DNA from: Anaerolineae bacterium
GTDB taxonomy: Bacteria; Chloroflexota; Anaerolineae; Aggregatilineales; Phototrophicaceae
NCBI GenBank assembly: GCA_019912905.1
Contig: JAIOHO010000144.1
Span: 1 to 7,512, forward strand
DNA length: 7,512 nt
Reading direction: 5' to 3'
In this document: piece by piece, positions 1 through 5,619 of the stretch
Numbering within the stretch: the first letter of the stretch is position 1
How the letters are laid out: every line of letters starts with the position of its first letter
The notes under the pieces: generated by a model
Told to the model about the DNA's origin: nothing
Seen by the model: only the letters and a program-made list of their open reading frames with translations
The model's database searches: none
Translations under genes and position numbers: made by a program

Positions 1-369
1 GGGTGGGGGCGGCGCGGATGCAGGCTCCAACCAGTAAGTCGCATAACCATCGCCCTCGGCGGTCCAGCCGATGCGACCACTGTAGCGGACCTGCCACCAC
101 AGCAGGCCGGAAGCGCACTGCGGCCCACCCACGACCGAAAACTGGCCGCCCGCCGGGATCTGGCCGACGACCGCGCCGTAATAGGACGGATAGGCCCGCA
201 GTCGGTTGGGCAGACTTGGATATACGGTCACGCGGCCTGTGCCGCCGATATTGAGACGACCGGGCTGCGCGCAATTATAGCTGGACTGCCTATCGCTGGC
301 CTGGGCTGCACCGCCGATGAGCAGAACAAGCAGCAGCAGCGCCAGCACGAAAACTCTTGTACGAGGCAT
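1..369 (-). CDS. Secreted SH3b-type (bacterial SH3-like) domain protein, C-terminus beyond left edge
   Basis: Reading the minus strand from the ATG at 369-367 gives 123 open codons to the window edge, so the C-terminus is missing. Residues 1-25 form a clear export signal: a short basic start (MPRTR), a Leu/Val-rich core (about 6-20) and a likely signal peptidase I site after AQA (residue 24). Residues about 38-115 look like an SH3b repeat: LNIGGTGRVTVYPSLPNRLR, then PAGGQFSVVGGPQC, then a WWQVRYSGRIGWTAEG strand pair. This is the usual pattern in secreted or wall-associated proteins of Chloroflexota-like bacteria, where SH3b domains are thought to bind cell-wall or extracellular ligands. Cys33 and Cys85 could form a disulfide. 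A Pro-rich stretch starts at residue 120 and may be a linker to another domain. A strong ribosome site (AGGAGGGGGA, plus-strand 374-383) sits just before the start. The ligand is unknown. Confidence 0.82.
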   Translation of the reverse strand, partial: MPRTRVFVLALLLLVLLIGGAAQASDRQSSYNCAQPGRLNIGGTGRVTVYPSLPNRLRAYPSYYGAVVGQIPAGGQFSVVGGPQCASGLLWWQVRYSGRIGWTAEGDGYATYWLEPASAPPPP

Positions 370-408
370 TGGTTCCCCCTCCTGTCTGGAGTCCATTGAA
401 GTAAAAAC

Positions 409-414
409 AGTATA
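409..414 (-). promoter_or_regulatory. Candidate -10 element for the leftward SH3b-protein gene
   Basis: On the minus strand the hexamer TATACT lies about 40 bases upstream of the start codon at 369, which would put transcription start near 402 and give a short leader containing the strong ribosome site. The sequence at the -35 distance (AGCAGC region) does not match the consensus, so only the -10 half is convincing. The same TATACT hexamer occurs upstream of two plus-strand genes in this window. Confidence 0.4.
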
Positions 415-517
415 TTGGGAGATCGACTCAGGCTGCTGGACCGCCGCCTGCTTGCTGGCTGACGGCTGACCTGCGCTGAAACCAACGCCGAAGTTTGCAA
501 ATGGTTAGGAAGTCCTA

Positions 518-547
518 TTGGTGTGCGAGTCTCGGACATGCTAGAAT
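518..547 (+). promoter_or_regulatory. Extended -10 promoter candidate for the small gene at 634
   Basis: TTGGTG (518-523) is followed by an 18-base spacer and TAGAAT (542-547), which differs from TATAAT at one position. TG at 539-540 supplies the extended -10 motif. Transcription would start near 554, leaving a leader of about 80 bases before the ATG at 634. A 12-base dyad (506-517) abuts the -35 element and could be an operator, which is inference only. Confidence 0.55.
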
Positions 548-633
548 ACTAAATGAAATTTTTCCCAAATCGGAACCTCCGGTAAGGTGTCTGTAAGGCT
601 CATTCGGCGATAATCAGGAAAGGATGTCCAGAC

Positions 634-912
634 ATGGTCGCAAACCGGGTTATGACCCCTGACGATCCAACCCTGACCCCCAATCTGATTGTGGATAGTT
701 ACGAACGCGCCTTCCGCCGTGTCTATGGCCGCGAGCCTCGTGTGCGGCATATCGGCGGCCAGTGGTACTACATCAACAGCGAAACCGTCCACCGCGTCAC
801 CCTGCTGGCCGAGATCATGCGCCTGCGTGAACTGGCGCGCGAGCAGTCCCCCTATGAGCCGCCCACCCGCAGCATGGTCCAGCGCCTGATTGCCCGGCTG
901 CGCGGCCTCTAA
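634..912 (+). CDS. Small unrecognised protein (92 residues)
   Basis: I do not recognise this protein and assign no function. It is predicted to be cytosolic: there is no signal peptide, membrane segment or cysteine. The middle is distinctive, with VDSYERAFRRVYGREPRVRH (residues 20-39), then a GGQWYYINSETVHR segment that reads like a beta hairpin, then an amphipathic helix LLAEIMRLRELAREQ (57-71), a Pro-containing break and a basic tail (MVQRLIARLR). The helix plus strongly basic composition could suit protein or nucleic-acid contact, but no known motif is visible. An AGGAAAGGA site (616-624) lies 9 bases before the chosen ATG. A second in-frame ATG at 652 would shorten it by six residues but has a poorer ribosome site. 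Its own promoter candidate lies upstream, and the next gene also has one, so it is probably transcribed alone or with read-through. Confidence 0.72.
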   Translation: MVANRVMTPDDPTLTPNLIVDSYERAFRRVYGREPRVRHIGGQWYYINSETVHRVTLLAEIMRLRELAREQSPYEPPTRSMVQRLIARLRGL

Positions 913-920
913 GTTTTACC

Positions 921-949
921 TTCAAGCCAGCCCAATTCTCCGATATACT
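921..949 (+). promoter_or_regulatory. Promoter candidate for the YchF-like gene
   Basis: TTCAAG (921-926, weak -35 match), a 17-base spacer and TATACT (944-949, five of six -10 matches) lie in the 77-base gap between the small gene and the YchF-like gene. Transcription would start near 956, giving a leader of about 34 bases. A GGTGAG ribosome site (976-981) stands eight bases before the ATG at 990. Confidence 0.5.
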
Positions 950-989
950 GAACCCGCTGATTTTCACAAGCAACGGGTGAGTAAACATT

Positions 990-2069
990 ATGCGATTGGG
1001 TATCATCGGCCTGCCAAACAGCGGCAAAACGACGATTTTTAACGCGCTTACCGGCAGCAGCCTGGAAACGGCTGCGGCAGCCGGGGGCCGCTTCGAGATT
1101 CATACCGCCGTCGTCAACGTGCCGGATAAACGCGTCGATCGCCTGAGCGCGTTGTACAAACCGAAAAAGACGACGTATACCCAGGTCACGTACGTGGACA
1201 TCGCCGGGCTGGATAAAGGCGTGGGCGAAGGCGGCATCAAGGGCCAGTTCCGCAACGAACTGGCGCAGGTGGATGGCTTCGTGCATGTCGTGCGGGCGTT
1301 TGACGATGATTCCGTGCCGCATCCTTACGAAACCGTCGATCCGGCCCGCGATGTAGAAATCCTCGATAACGAATTTCTGCTCACCGATCTGGTCACGGTC
1401 GAAACCCGCTTGGAGCGCATCCAGACCGAAATGCGCGTGAAAGGCCGCAACATCAGCGCCGCGACCAGCAGCGAAAATGAGGTGATGCAGCTCATCAAGG
1501 CACACCTCGAAGAAGAAAAACCGCTGCGCGACTTCGACCTGACTGACGAGCAGGAAAAGGCGCTGCGTGGTTATGGCTTCCTGACTCAGAAACCGGTGCT
1601 GCTCGTGCTGAATATGGGCGAAACGGCGGTCGATCCGGCCAGCGTGCTGACCTACGCCCACCGCGACAGCCAGATCGTCGGCCTCCAGGGTAAGATCGAA
1701 GCGGAAATCGCGCAGCTTGATCCTGAAGATGCCGAATTGTTCATGACCGAGTACGGCATCCACGAACGCGGGGCCGACAAAGTCATTCGCCTGTCCTATG
1801 AACTGCTCGCCATCCAATCCTTTTTCACCGTCGGCGAAGACGAGGTGCGTGCCTGGAGTGTCCCCATCGGGGCGACTGCGCCCGAAGCCGCCGGAGCGAT
1901 CCACTCCGATCTGCAAAAAGGTTTTATCCGCGCCGAGGTCATGACCTACGACGATCTGATTGCCGGGGGCAGCGAGAGCGCGCTCAAATCCGCCGGGAAA
2001 TTCCGGCTTGAAGGTAAAGAGTACGTGGTTCAGGATGGCGACATCGTCCACATCCGCTTTAACATCTGA
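990..2069 (+). CDS. ychF: YchF/OLA1-family P-loop ATPase (divergent, cysteine-free)
   Basis: The 359-residue product matches the YchF/OLA1 branch of the Obg-related NTPases in length and layout. The P-loop GLPNSGKT is at residues 7-14. The G3 region DIAGL (70-74) carries the hydrophobic residue typical of these NTPases lacking the catalytic Gln, followed by GVGEGGIKGQF and HVVRAF. A charged helical arm spans about 130-195. The G4 position is NMGE (208-211) instead of NKxD, which in this family goes with ATP over GTP preference. The C-terminal TGS-like (DUF933) domain from about 276 ends in AGKFRLEGKEYVVQDGDIVH, very close to the family consensus. Family members bind ribosomes and take part in translation and stress responses in the cytosol. 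Oddly, the segment that normally reads NFPFCTIEPN is replaced by AGGRFEIHTAV (31-41), and the protein has no cysteine at all. It may therefore be a second, YchF-like paralogue and not the canonical YchF. Confidence 0.9.
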   Translation: MRLGIIGLPNSGKTTIFNALTGSSLETAAAAGGRFEIHTAVVNVPDKRVDRLSALYKPKKTTYTQVTYVDIAGLDKGVGEGGIKGQFRNELAQVDGFVHVVRAFDDDSVPHPYETVDPARDVEILDNEFLLTDLVTVETRLERIQTEMRVKGRNISAATSSENEVMQLIKAHLEEEKPLRDFDLTDEQEKALRGYGFLTQKPVLLVLNMGETAVDPASVLTYAHRDSQIVGLQGKIEAEIAQLDPEDAELFMTEYGIHERGADKVIRLSYELLAIQSFFTVGEDEVRAWSVPIGATAPEAAGAIHSDLQKGFIRAEVMTYDDLIAGGSESALKSAGKFRLEGKEYVVQDGDIVHIRFNI

Positions 2070-2242
2070 GCCTGCTGCGCCAGGACCCCTCCGGCTATGC
2101 AGGACGTCTCCCCGTAACCTGGCACAAGTGCTTCGATGCCTCTCATGAATTTAGCGTGAAAAATGAGAACATTGGACACTTTGTAAGGTAATTCGAAGTC
2201 TGCAAGGATTAGGCTGAGAGTACCTAATTTGGGGAACAGAGT
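2070..2242. other. Intergenic leader between the YchF-like gene and the STAS-like gene
   Basis: This 173-base gap is more AT-rich in its right half than the flanking genes. It contains a loose dyad TCTCAT/ATGAGA (2141-2146 and 2163-2168, 16-base loop) and the hairpin listed at 2206-2230. TTGGAC at 2172-2177 resembles a -35 element but no acceptable -10 stands at the right distance. There is no clear intrinsic terminator for the YchF-like gene. Confidence 0.45.
2206..2230 (+). promoter_or_regulatory. Hairpin abutting the ribosome site of the STAS-like gene
   Basis: ATTAGG (2208-2213) and CCTAAT (2223-2228) are perfect inverted arms around a nine-base loop CTGAGAGTA, and two further G-U pairs can extend the stem to 2206-2230. 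The GGGGA ribosome site (2231-2235) begins immediately after the stem, so the structure could affect access of ribosomes, or the DNA dyad could be a protein-binding site. Both roles are inference. Confidence 0.4.
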
Positions 2243-2626
2243 ATGACTGCGACATTTGAGTGGGGCGATGCTGAACACACAGTTATTCATATCGCATACC
2301 AGGGACGCTGGACATGGTCGGAAGTTCATCAGACGCAGGCTGAAATCCATGAGCTGATCAGGGACCGTGACGATGCCGTGAATTATATCGTCACCTGGGA
2401 CAACGAGAACTGGATACCCGGCGGAATCAGCGAGAATCTGGGACTGCTGTTTGACAGGCTTCGTTCGGTTCCTAATATTGGGCTGGTGGTCATTGTCAGT
2501 ACCAATGCCTTGTTTGAGCCGTTGATCCGGTTGTTCATTCGACTGACGGGTAAGCCGCCGTTTGAATTTGCGTTTGCGGATTCAGTCGAAGAAGCTTACA
2601 TCCTGCTGGAACCGGCTCAGGTCTGA
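2243..2626 (+). CDS. Small STAS/SpoIIAA-like protein (127 residues)
   Basis: This small soluble protein has no signal peptide or membrane anchor. Its pattern suggests a STAS or SpoIIAA-like alpha/beta fold. A strand pair comes first (HTVIHIAYQGRWTWSEVHQT, residues 12-31), with the aromatic-rich turn typical of such proteins. A helix (QAEIHELIRDRDD), a central strand (NYIVTWD) and a helix with NLGLLFDRLRS follow. Then comes a strong hydrophobic strand (NIGLVVIVST), a helix (LFEPLIRLFIRLTG) and the closing FAFADSVEEAYILLEP, which matches the way this family ends. No anti-sigma-type phosphorylation site can be assigned. GGGGA (2231-2235) precedes the ATG by seven bases. Its stop is separated by one base from the glycosyltransferase start, so the two are likely co-translated. 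The coding sequence looks less GC-rich than its neighbours. The fold call is by pattern only, and the function is unknown. Confidence 0.75.
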   Translation: MTATFEWGDAEHTVIHIAYQGRWTWSEVHQTQAEIHELIRDRDDAVNYIVTWDNENWIPGGISENLGLLFDRLRSVPNIGLVVIVSTNALFEPLIRLFIRLTGKPPFEFAFADSVEEAYILLEPAQV

Positions 2627-2627
2627 G

Positions 2628-3764
2628 ATGTCTCCCCGCCTGCTGGTTGCGTCCGGCATCTTTCATCCAGAAGCGGGCGGCCCGGCGACCTACCTGCATA
2701 CCCTGCTGCCGGCGCTTCAGCAGCGCGGTTGGACGGTGAACGCCATCACCTACGGCGATGCGCCGGTCACCGCTTATCCCTACCCCCTTATCCGCATCCC
2801 GCGCCGTGCGCTGCCCCTGCGCGTGGCCGATTACGCCCGGGCGGTGCGCCCGCTGCTCCAGCAGGCCGATCTGACCTACATCCATTCGCTGGGTTTGCCG
2901 CTGACCGGGGGCCGCGCGCCGCGCATCGTCAAAATTGTCGGCGATCAGGCCTGGGAACGAGCCATCCGGCGCAGTTGGGTCCCCTCGACGGAAGACATTG
3001 ATGTCTTCCAGACCCGGCGCTGCGGCCTGGCAACCGAGGTCCAGAAAGAGTTCCGCTCGCGCGAAGTCCGCCGCATGGATCGGGTGATCGTTCCGAGTGA
3101 GTATCTCAAGCGCATGGTGGCGGGCTGGGGAATAGCCCCGGAGCGGATCACCGTCATCTATAACGCCCTGCCGCCCGAACCGCTGGTCCAGGCCGCAGCC
3201 CAGGCGGAAGCCCGTACCCTGCTCGGCCTGAACGACGAACCGCTGCTCCTCACCGCCGCCCGCTTAACCCCCTGGAAAGGCATCGATCATCTTCTGACCG
3301 CGCTCGCTCGGGTGCCGGAGGTGCGGCTGGTGGTGGCCGGGGATGGGCCGATGCGCGCCCCTCTGGAACAACAGGCGCACGACCTGAAGCTCGACTCGCG
3401 CGTGACGTTCCTGGGCCACATCGCCCGCGAGCGTGTGTCGCTTTATATGAAGGCCGCCGATTATTTCGTGCTCTACTCCGGCTACGAGGGCCTGCCGCAC
3501 ACGGCCCTGGAAAGCCTGCGCGCCGGGACTCCGGTCATCGCCAGCGACAAATGCGGCAACCCCGAAGTCGTGACGCATCAGGCCAACGGGCTGCTGGTGC
3601 CGTACATCGATGTGGAAGCCCTGGCCGCTACGATCACAACCGCTTTTCGACCCGGCCTGCGCGCTGCCCTGGCCGCACAGACCGCGCTTGGGCTGGAGCG
3701 TTTCGACTTCGCCCGCATGATCGACCAGACCGATGCCCTTCTGAAAAGCTGCCTGCGCTCCTGA
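2628..3764 (+). CDS. GT4-family glycosyltransferase (GT-B fold)
   Basis: This 378-residue protein is a typical GT-B glycosyltransferase, predicted to move a sugar from a nucleotide-sugar donor onto a lipid, glycan or protein at the cytosolic face. The N-terminal acceptor half opens with HPEAGGPATYLHTLLPALQQ (13-32). The join is marked by VIVPSEYLK (153-161) and ITVIYNALP (174-182). The donor half has AARLTPWKG (210-218, with the usual Lys217), VVAGDGP (235-241) and FLGHI (261-265). The EX7E motif is in YEGLPHTALES (Glu287 and Glu295), followed by GTPVIAS and GLLVP. There is no signal peptide or membrane segment. I chose the ATG at 2628, one base after the upstream stop (TGAGATG), over a longer frame from 2562 that would overlap the preceding gene heavily. 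Translation probably depends on coupling, as the ribosome site is weak. Donor and acceptor cannot be read from sequence. Confidence 0.92.
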   Translation: MSPRLLVASGIFHPEAGGPATYLHTLLPALQQRGWTVNAITYGDAPVTAYPYPLIRIPRRALPLRVADYARAVRPLLQQADLTYIHSLGLPLTGGRAPRIVKIVGDQAWERAIRRSWVPSTEDIDVFQTRRCGLATEVQKEFRSREVRRMDRVIVPSEYLKRMVAGWGIAPERITVIYNALPPEPLVQAAAQAEARTLLGLNDEPLLLTAARLTPWKGIDHLLTALARVPEVRLVVAGDGPMRAPLEQQAHDLKLDSRVTFLGHIARERVSLYMKAADYFVLYSGYEGLPHTALESLRAGTPVIASDKCGNPEVVTHQANGLLVPYIDVEALAATITTAFRPGLRAALAAQTALGLERFDFARMIDQTDALLKSCLRS

Positions 3765-3794
3765 CCCGCTTTCTGTACAGATTATCCAGTGTCA

Positions 3795-3816
3795 AATCCT
3801 GAAATTCAGCAGGATT
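3795..3816 (+). repeat. Short inverted repeat between glycosyltransferase and transporter operon
   Basis: AATCCTG (3795-3801) and CAGGATT (3810-3816) are perfect 7-base arms around an eight-base loop. There is no T tract after it, so it is a poor intrinsic terminator for the glycosyltransferase gene. It ends six bases before the -35 of the transporter promoter, a position that would also suit an operator. The role is undecided. Confidence 0.4.
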
Positions 3817-3822
3817 ACCCGG

Positions 3823-3852
3823 TTGGGCAAGCCTGAAGGTTCGTGTTATACT
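3823..3852 (+). promoter_or_regulatory. Extended -10 promoter for the ABC transporter operon
   Basis: TTGGGC (3823-3828), an 18-base spacer and TATACT (3847-3852) with TG at 3844-3845 form a good sigma-70-type extended -10 promoter. Transcription would start near 3859, leaving a leader of about 110 bases that contains the hairpin at 3911-3935. It is the best promoter candidate in the window and lies where a new transcription unit is expected. Confidence 0.6.
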
Positions 3853-3910
3853 CCCGCTGTAATCCTCATCTTCCTGGTTTGTTTGTGCAGCGCAGATTCA
3901 AGCCACCCTG

Positions 3911-3935
3911 ATTTGGGGGCACCGGAGCCTCAAAT
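3911..3935 (+). promoter_or_regulatory. Hairpin in the leader of the binding-protein mRNA
   Basis: ATTTGGGG (3911-3918) pairs with CCTCAAAT (3928-3935) over eight base pairs including one G-U, around a nine-base loop. It lies 36 bases before the ATG at 3972 and is not followed by a U run, so it is not a standard terminator. It might stabilise the 5' end or form part of a leader control element, which is inference. Confidence 0.4.
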
Positions 3936-3971
3936 AGGGATTCTTTGTATCCAGACATTTGGAGAGACGTG

Positions 3972-5495
3972 ATGAAAAAATTGGTCGTTCTGTTTTCCAT
4001 CCTCGCTCTGGCCGGGATGATCGTCGGCAGCCAGTTGCTGGCTCAGGACGCAACACCTAAGTCGGGCGGTGTGCTGAAGGCCGCATATGAAGCGGAATGG
4101 ACGGGCCTCGACCCGCACCTCGCCAGCACCGTGTCCAGCTTCTTCGTGCTCGCCAACGTCGTGGAACCGCTGACCACCTATGATAACGATATGAAACTCG
4201 CGCCGATGCTGGCGACCGAGTGGTCCCAGTCGGAAGATGGGTTAACCTGGACCTTCACGCTGCGCGAAGGAGTCAAATTCCACAATGGCGCCGACATGAC
4301 GGCGGATGAAGTGGTGTGGTCGATGAACCGCATTATCAACCCGGATACCGGCTCTGGCCGCGTGGCCTCGGTGGGCGGCGCGGATGCCGTCTGGGAAAAA
4401 GTCGATACCTATACCGTGAGCGTCACAACCCCTGAACCGAACGCCATTCTGCCCCAGCTTCTGGCAGGTTATCCGCAGGCGGTCATGCACCCGGACAGCG
4501 TGAACGATGAGGGTCTGATCGTCATTCCTGTCGGCACCGGGCCGTTCACCGTCCAGGACCTGGAAGGCACCACCAGCCTGAAACTGGTCAAGAACCCGGA
4601 TTACTGGCAGGAAGGGCTGCCCTATCTGGACGAAGTCGATGTCACGGTCATCAGCGAAGATGCGCCGCGTGAAGCTGCCCTCCTGGGCGGCGAGGTAGAC
4701 TGGGTCGCGCGCCTGGCCCCGCAGAGCGTGGTCGCACTGGAAGGCACACAGGACCTCGTCATCGATACCGTTCCGGCCCTGCACTACCAGTACATCGGCC
4801 TGAACACCGAGCGCGAACCCCTGAACGACGTGCGCGTTCGCCAGGCCATCGCCTATGCGGTAGACCGCGAACAGATCTGTGCCGCCGCAGAATTCGGCCT
4901 GTGCACGGTCATCGAAGGTCCCACCGGACCCAGCAGCCCCTGGTACAACGACTATGCGCCGTACAGCCGCGATGTGGAAAAAGCCAAGGAACTGCTGGCC
5001 GAAGCCGGGTATCCGAACGGCTTCGAGATGCAGTTGATGCCGACCTCTGCCTTTGAAGAAACCGTTCGCGCGGCCCAGGTCGTGCAGGCGAATCTGGCGG
5101 AAGCAGGCATTCAGACGACGATCCTCGCGCCGGAATGGTCGGAATGGCTGGAACTGGAAGGCGGCGGCCAGTACGACGGCTATATTTGCAGTTGGAACGG
5201 CCTGACCGATGGTGATGCCTACTATTACCTCCAGCAGCGGACCGGCGAAGTCTTCAATTTCACCGGCTACAGCAACCCGCAGTTCGATCAGTTGGTCGAT
5301 GATGCGCGCACGGTGTCTGACTTCGACACACGTTACCAGCTTTATGATGAAGCCAACAAGATGCTGGTCGATGATGCGCCCTATGTGTACTTCTACAATC
5401 AGTTCTTTAACCGGGCCTACAAACCCTATGTGAAGGGTTACGTCCTGCGAGCCGACAACACCAACCTGTTCACCACAACCTGGCTCGACCAGTAG
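3972..5495 (+). CDS. ABC transporter solute-binding protein, family 5 (DppA/OppA type)
   Basis: The product captures a solute outside the membrane and delivers it to the permeases encoded downstream. In this family solutes are mostly peptides, sometimes nickel, glutathione or sugars. The 507-residue length fits the family. Residues 1-24 are a signal sequence (MKK, hydrophobic core, likely cleavage after LLA), and there is no lipobox cysteine. The family-5 landmarks are present in order: GLDPHL (45-50), the signature EDGLTWTFTLREGVKFHNGA (88-107) with MTADEVVWSMNR (109-120), GTGPF (188-192), NPDYWQEGLPYLDEV (208-222), LNDVRVRQAIAYAVDRE (284-300), and a C-terminal Asp/Tyr-rich end. Cys303 and Cys311 are close and could form a disulfide in the exported protein. 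I chose the ATG at 3972 because GGAGAG (3961-3966) sits five bases upstream and a signal peptide starts there. An ATG nine codons earlier would add a non-signal-like extension. The actual solute cannot be predicted. Confidence 0.95.
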   Translation: MKKLVVLFSILALAGMIVGSQLLAQDATPKSGGVLKAAYEAEWTGLDPHLASTVSSFFVLANVVEPLTTYDNDMKLAPMLATEWSQSEDGLTWTFTLREGVKFHNGADMTADEVVWSMNRIINPDTGSGRVASVGGADAVWEKVDTYTVSVTTPEPNAILPQLLAGYPQAVMHPDSVNDEGLIVIPVGTGPFTVQDLEGTTSLKLVKNPDYWQEGLPYLDEVDVTVISEDAPREAALLGGEVDWVARLAPQSVVALEGTQDLVIDTVPALHYQYIGLNTEREPLNDVRVRQAIAYAVDREQICAAAEFGLCTVIEGPTGPSSPWYNDYAPYSRDVEKAKELLAEAGYPNGFEMQLMPTSAFEETVRAAQVVQANLAEAGIQTTILAPEWSEWLELEGGGQYDGYICSWNGLTDGDAYYYLQQRTGEVFNFTGYSNPQFDQLVDDARTVSDFDTRYQLYDEANKMLVDDAPYVYFYNQFFNRAYKPYVKGYVLRADNTNLFTTTWLDQ

Positions 5496-5502
5496 TCTGA
5501 TT

Positions 5503-5534
5503 CAGGGGGCAGCGGAACGCTTCACCCCCGCCTG
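5503..5534 (+). terminator. GC-rich hairpin after the binding-protein gene (terminator- or attenuator-like)
   Basis: Starting eight bases after the stop codon, GGGGG (5505-5509) can pair with CCCCC (5525-5529), with an inner AGCG/CGCT stem closed by a GAA loop and flanking CAG/CTG complementarity. Only a short TTT follows, so it would at best terminate partially. It may protect the 3' end of a binding-protein-only transcript. Confidence 0.45.
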
Positions 5535-5546
5535 ACTTTGATCCAC

Positions 5547-5583
5547 ACCGCCTCTCCAGGGCAGCAGTATCTGGGGAGGCGGT
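5547..5583 (+). promoter_or_regulatory. Strong 13-bp hairpin between binding-protein and permease genes
   Basis: ACCGCCTCTCCAG (5547-5559) and CTGGGGAGGCGGT (5571-5583) pair over 13 base pairs with a single G-U, around an 11-base loop. It is the most stable-looking structure in the window and is not followed by a U tract. Hairpins in this position commonly stabilise the upstream binding-protein message or reduce read-through into permease genes, as in the malE-malF gap. Applying that role here is inference. Confidence 0.6.
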
Positions 5584-5619
5584 ACGGTAATCCCCGGCAC
5601 CTGCGGATAGGACTCGTCC

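Larger units (their letters stand above)
370..633. other. Divergent intergenic region
   Basis: This 264-base gap separates the leftward SH3b-protein gene from the rightward small gene at 634. It holds the two promoter candidates listed separately, a short tandem duplication of GGCTGAC (457-463 and 464-470), and a short dyad TAGGA-AG-TCCTA (506-517) directly next to the rightward -35 element. No frame across it has a ribosome site, a credible start and protein-like composition together. I see no RNA gene in it. Confidence 0.6.

Noticed and set aside
3..254. Plus-strand 83-codon frame at the left edge
   Set aside because: It is Arg/Pro-rich, lacks a ribosome site and is antisense to the SH3b coding sequence.
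457..470. Tandem GGCTGAC duplication
   Set aside because: Two copies of seven bases are expected by chance or slippage and have no array-like extension.
228..539. 103-codon minus-strand frame across the divergent region
   Set aside because: It overlaps the better-supported SH3b gene in another frame, has no good ribosome site and its composition (Ser/Arg-rich, Cys-rich run) is not protein-like.
909..2051. Long 380-codon minus-strand open frame
   Set aside because: It is the exact antisense of the YchF-like gene, whose motifs are unambiguous. The frame is open because of GC-rich codon bias.
2211..2235. GGCTGAGAGTACC resembling the CTGAGA core of a TPP riboswitch
   Set aside because: The rest of the THI element is missing: there is no GAACCTGAT-type block downstream before the start codon, and the gene is not a thiamine gene.
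2562..2627. Upstream 22-residue extension of the glycosyltransferase
   Set aside because: It would overlap the small STAS-like gene and adds a non-conserved basic peptide; the GT-B N-terminal strand begins right after the ATG at 2628.
4242..4784. 180-codon minus-strand open frame
   Set aside because: It lies entirely inside the solute-binding protein gene and shows no domain; it is a shadow of that gene.
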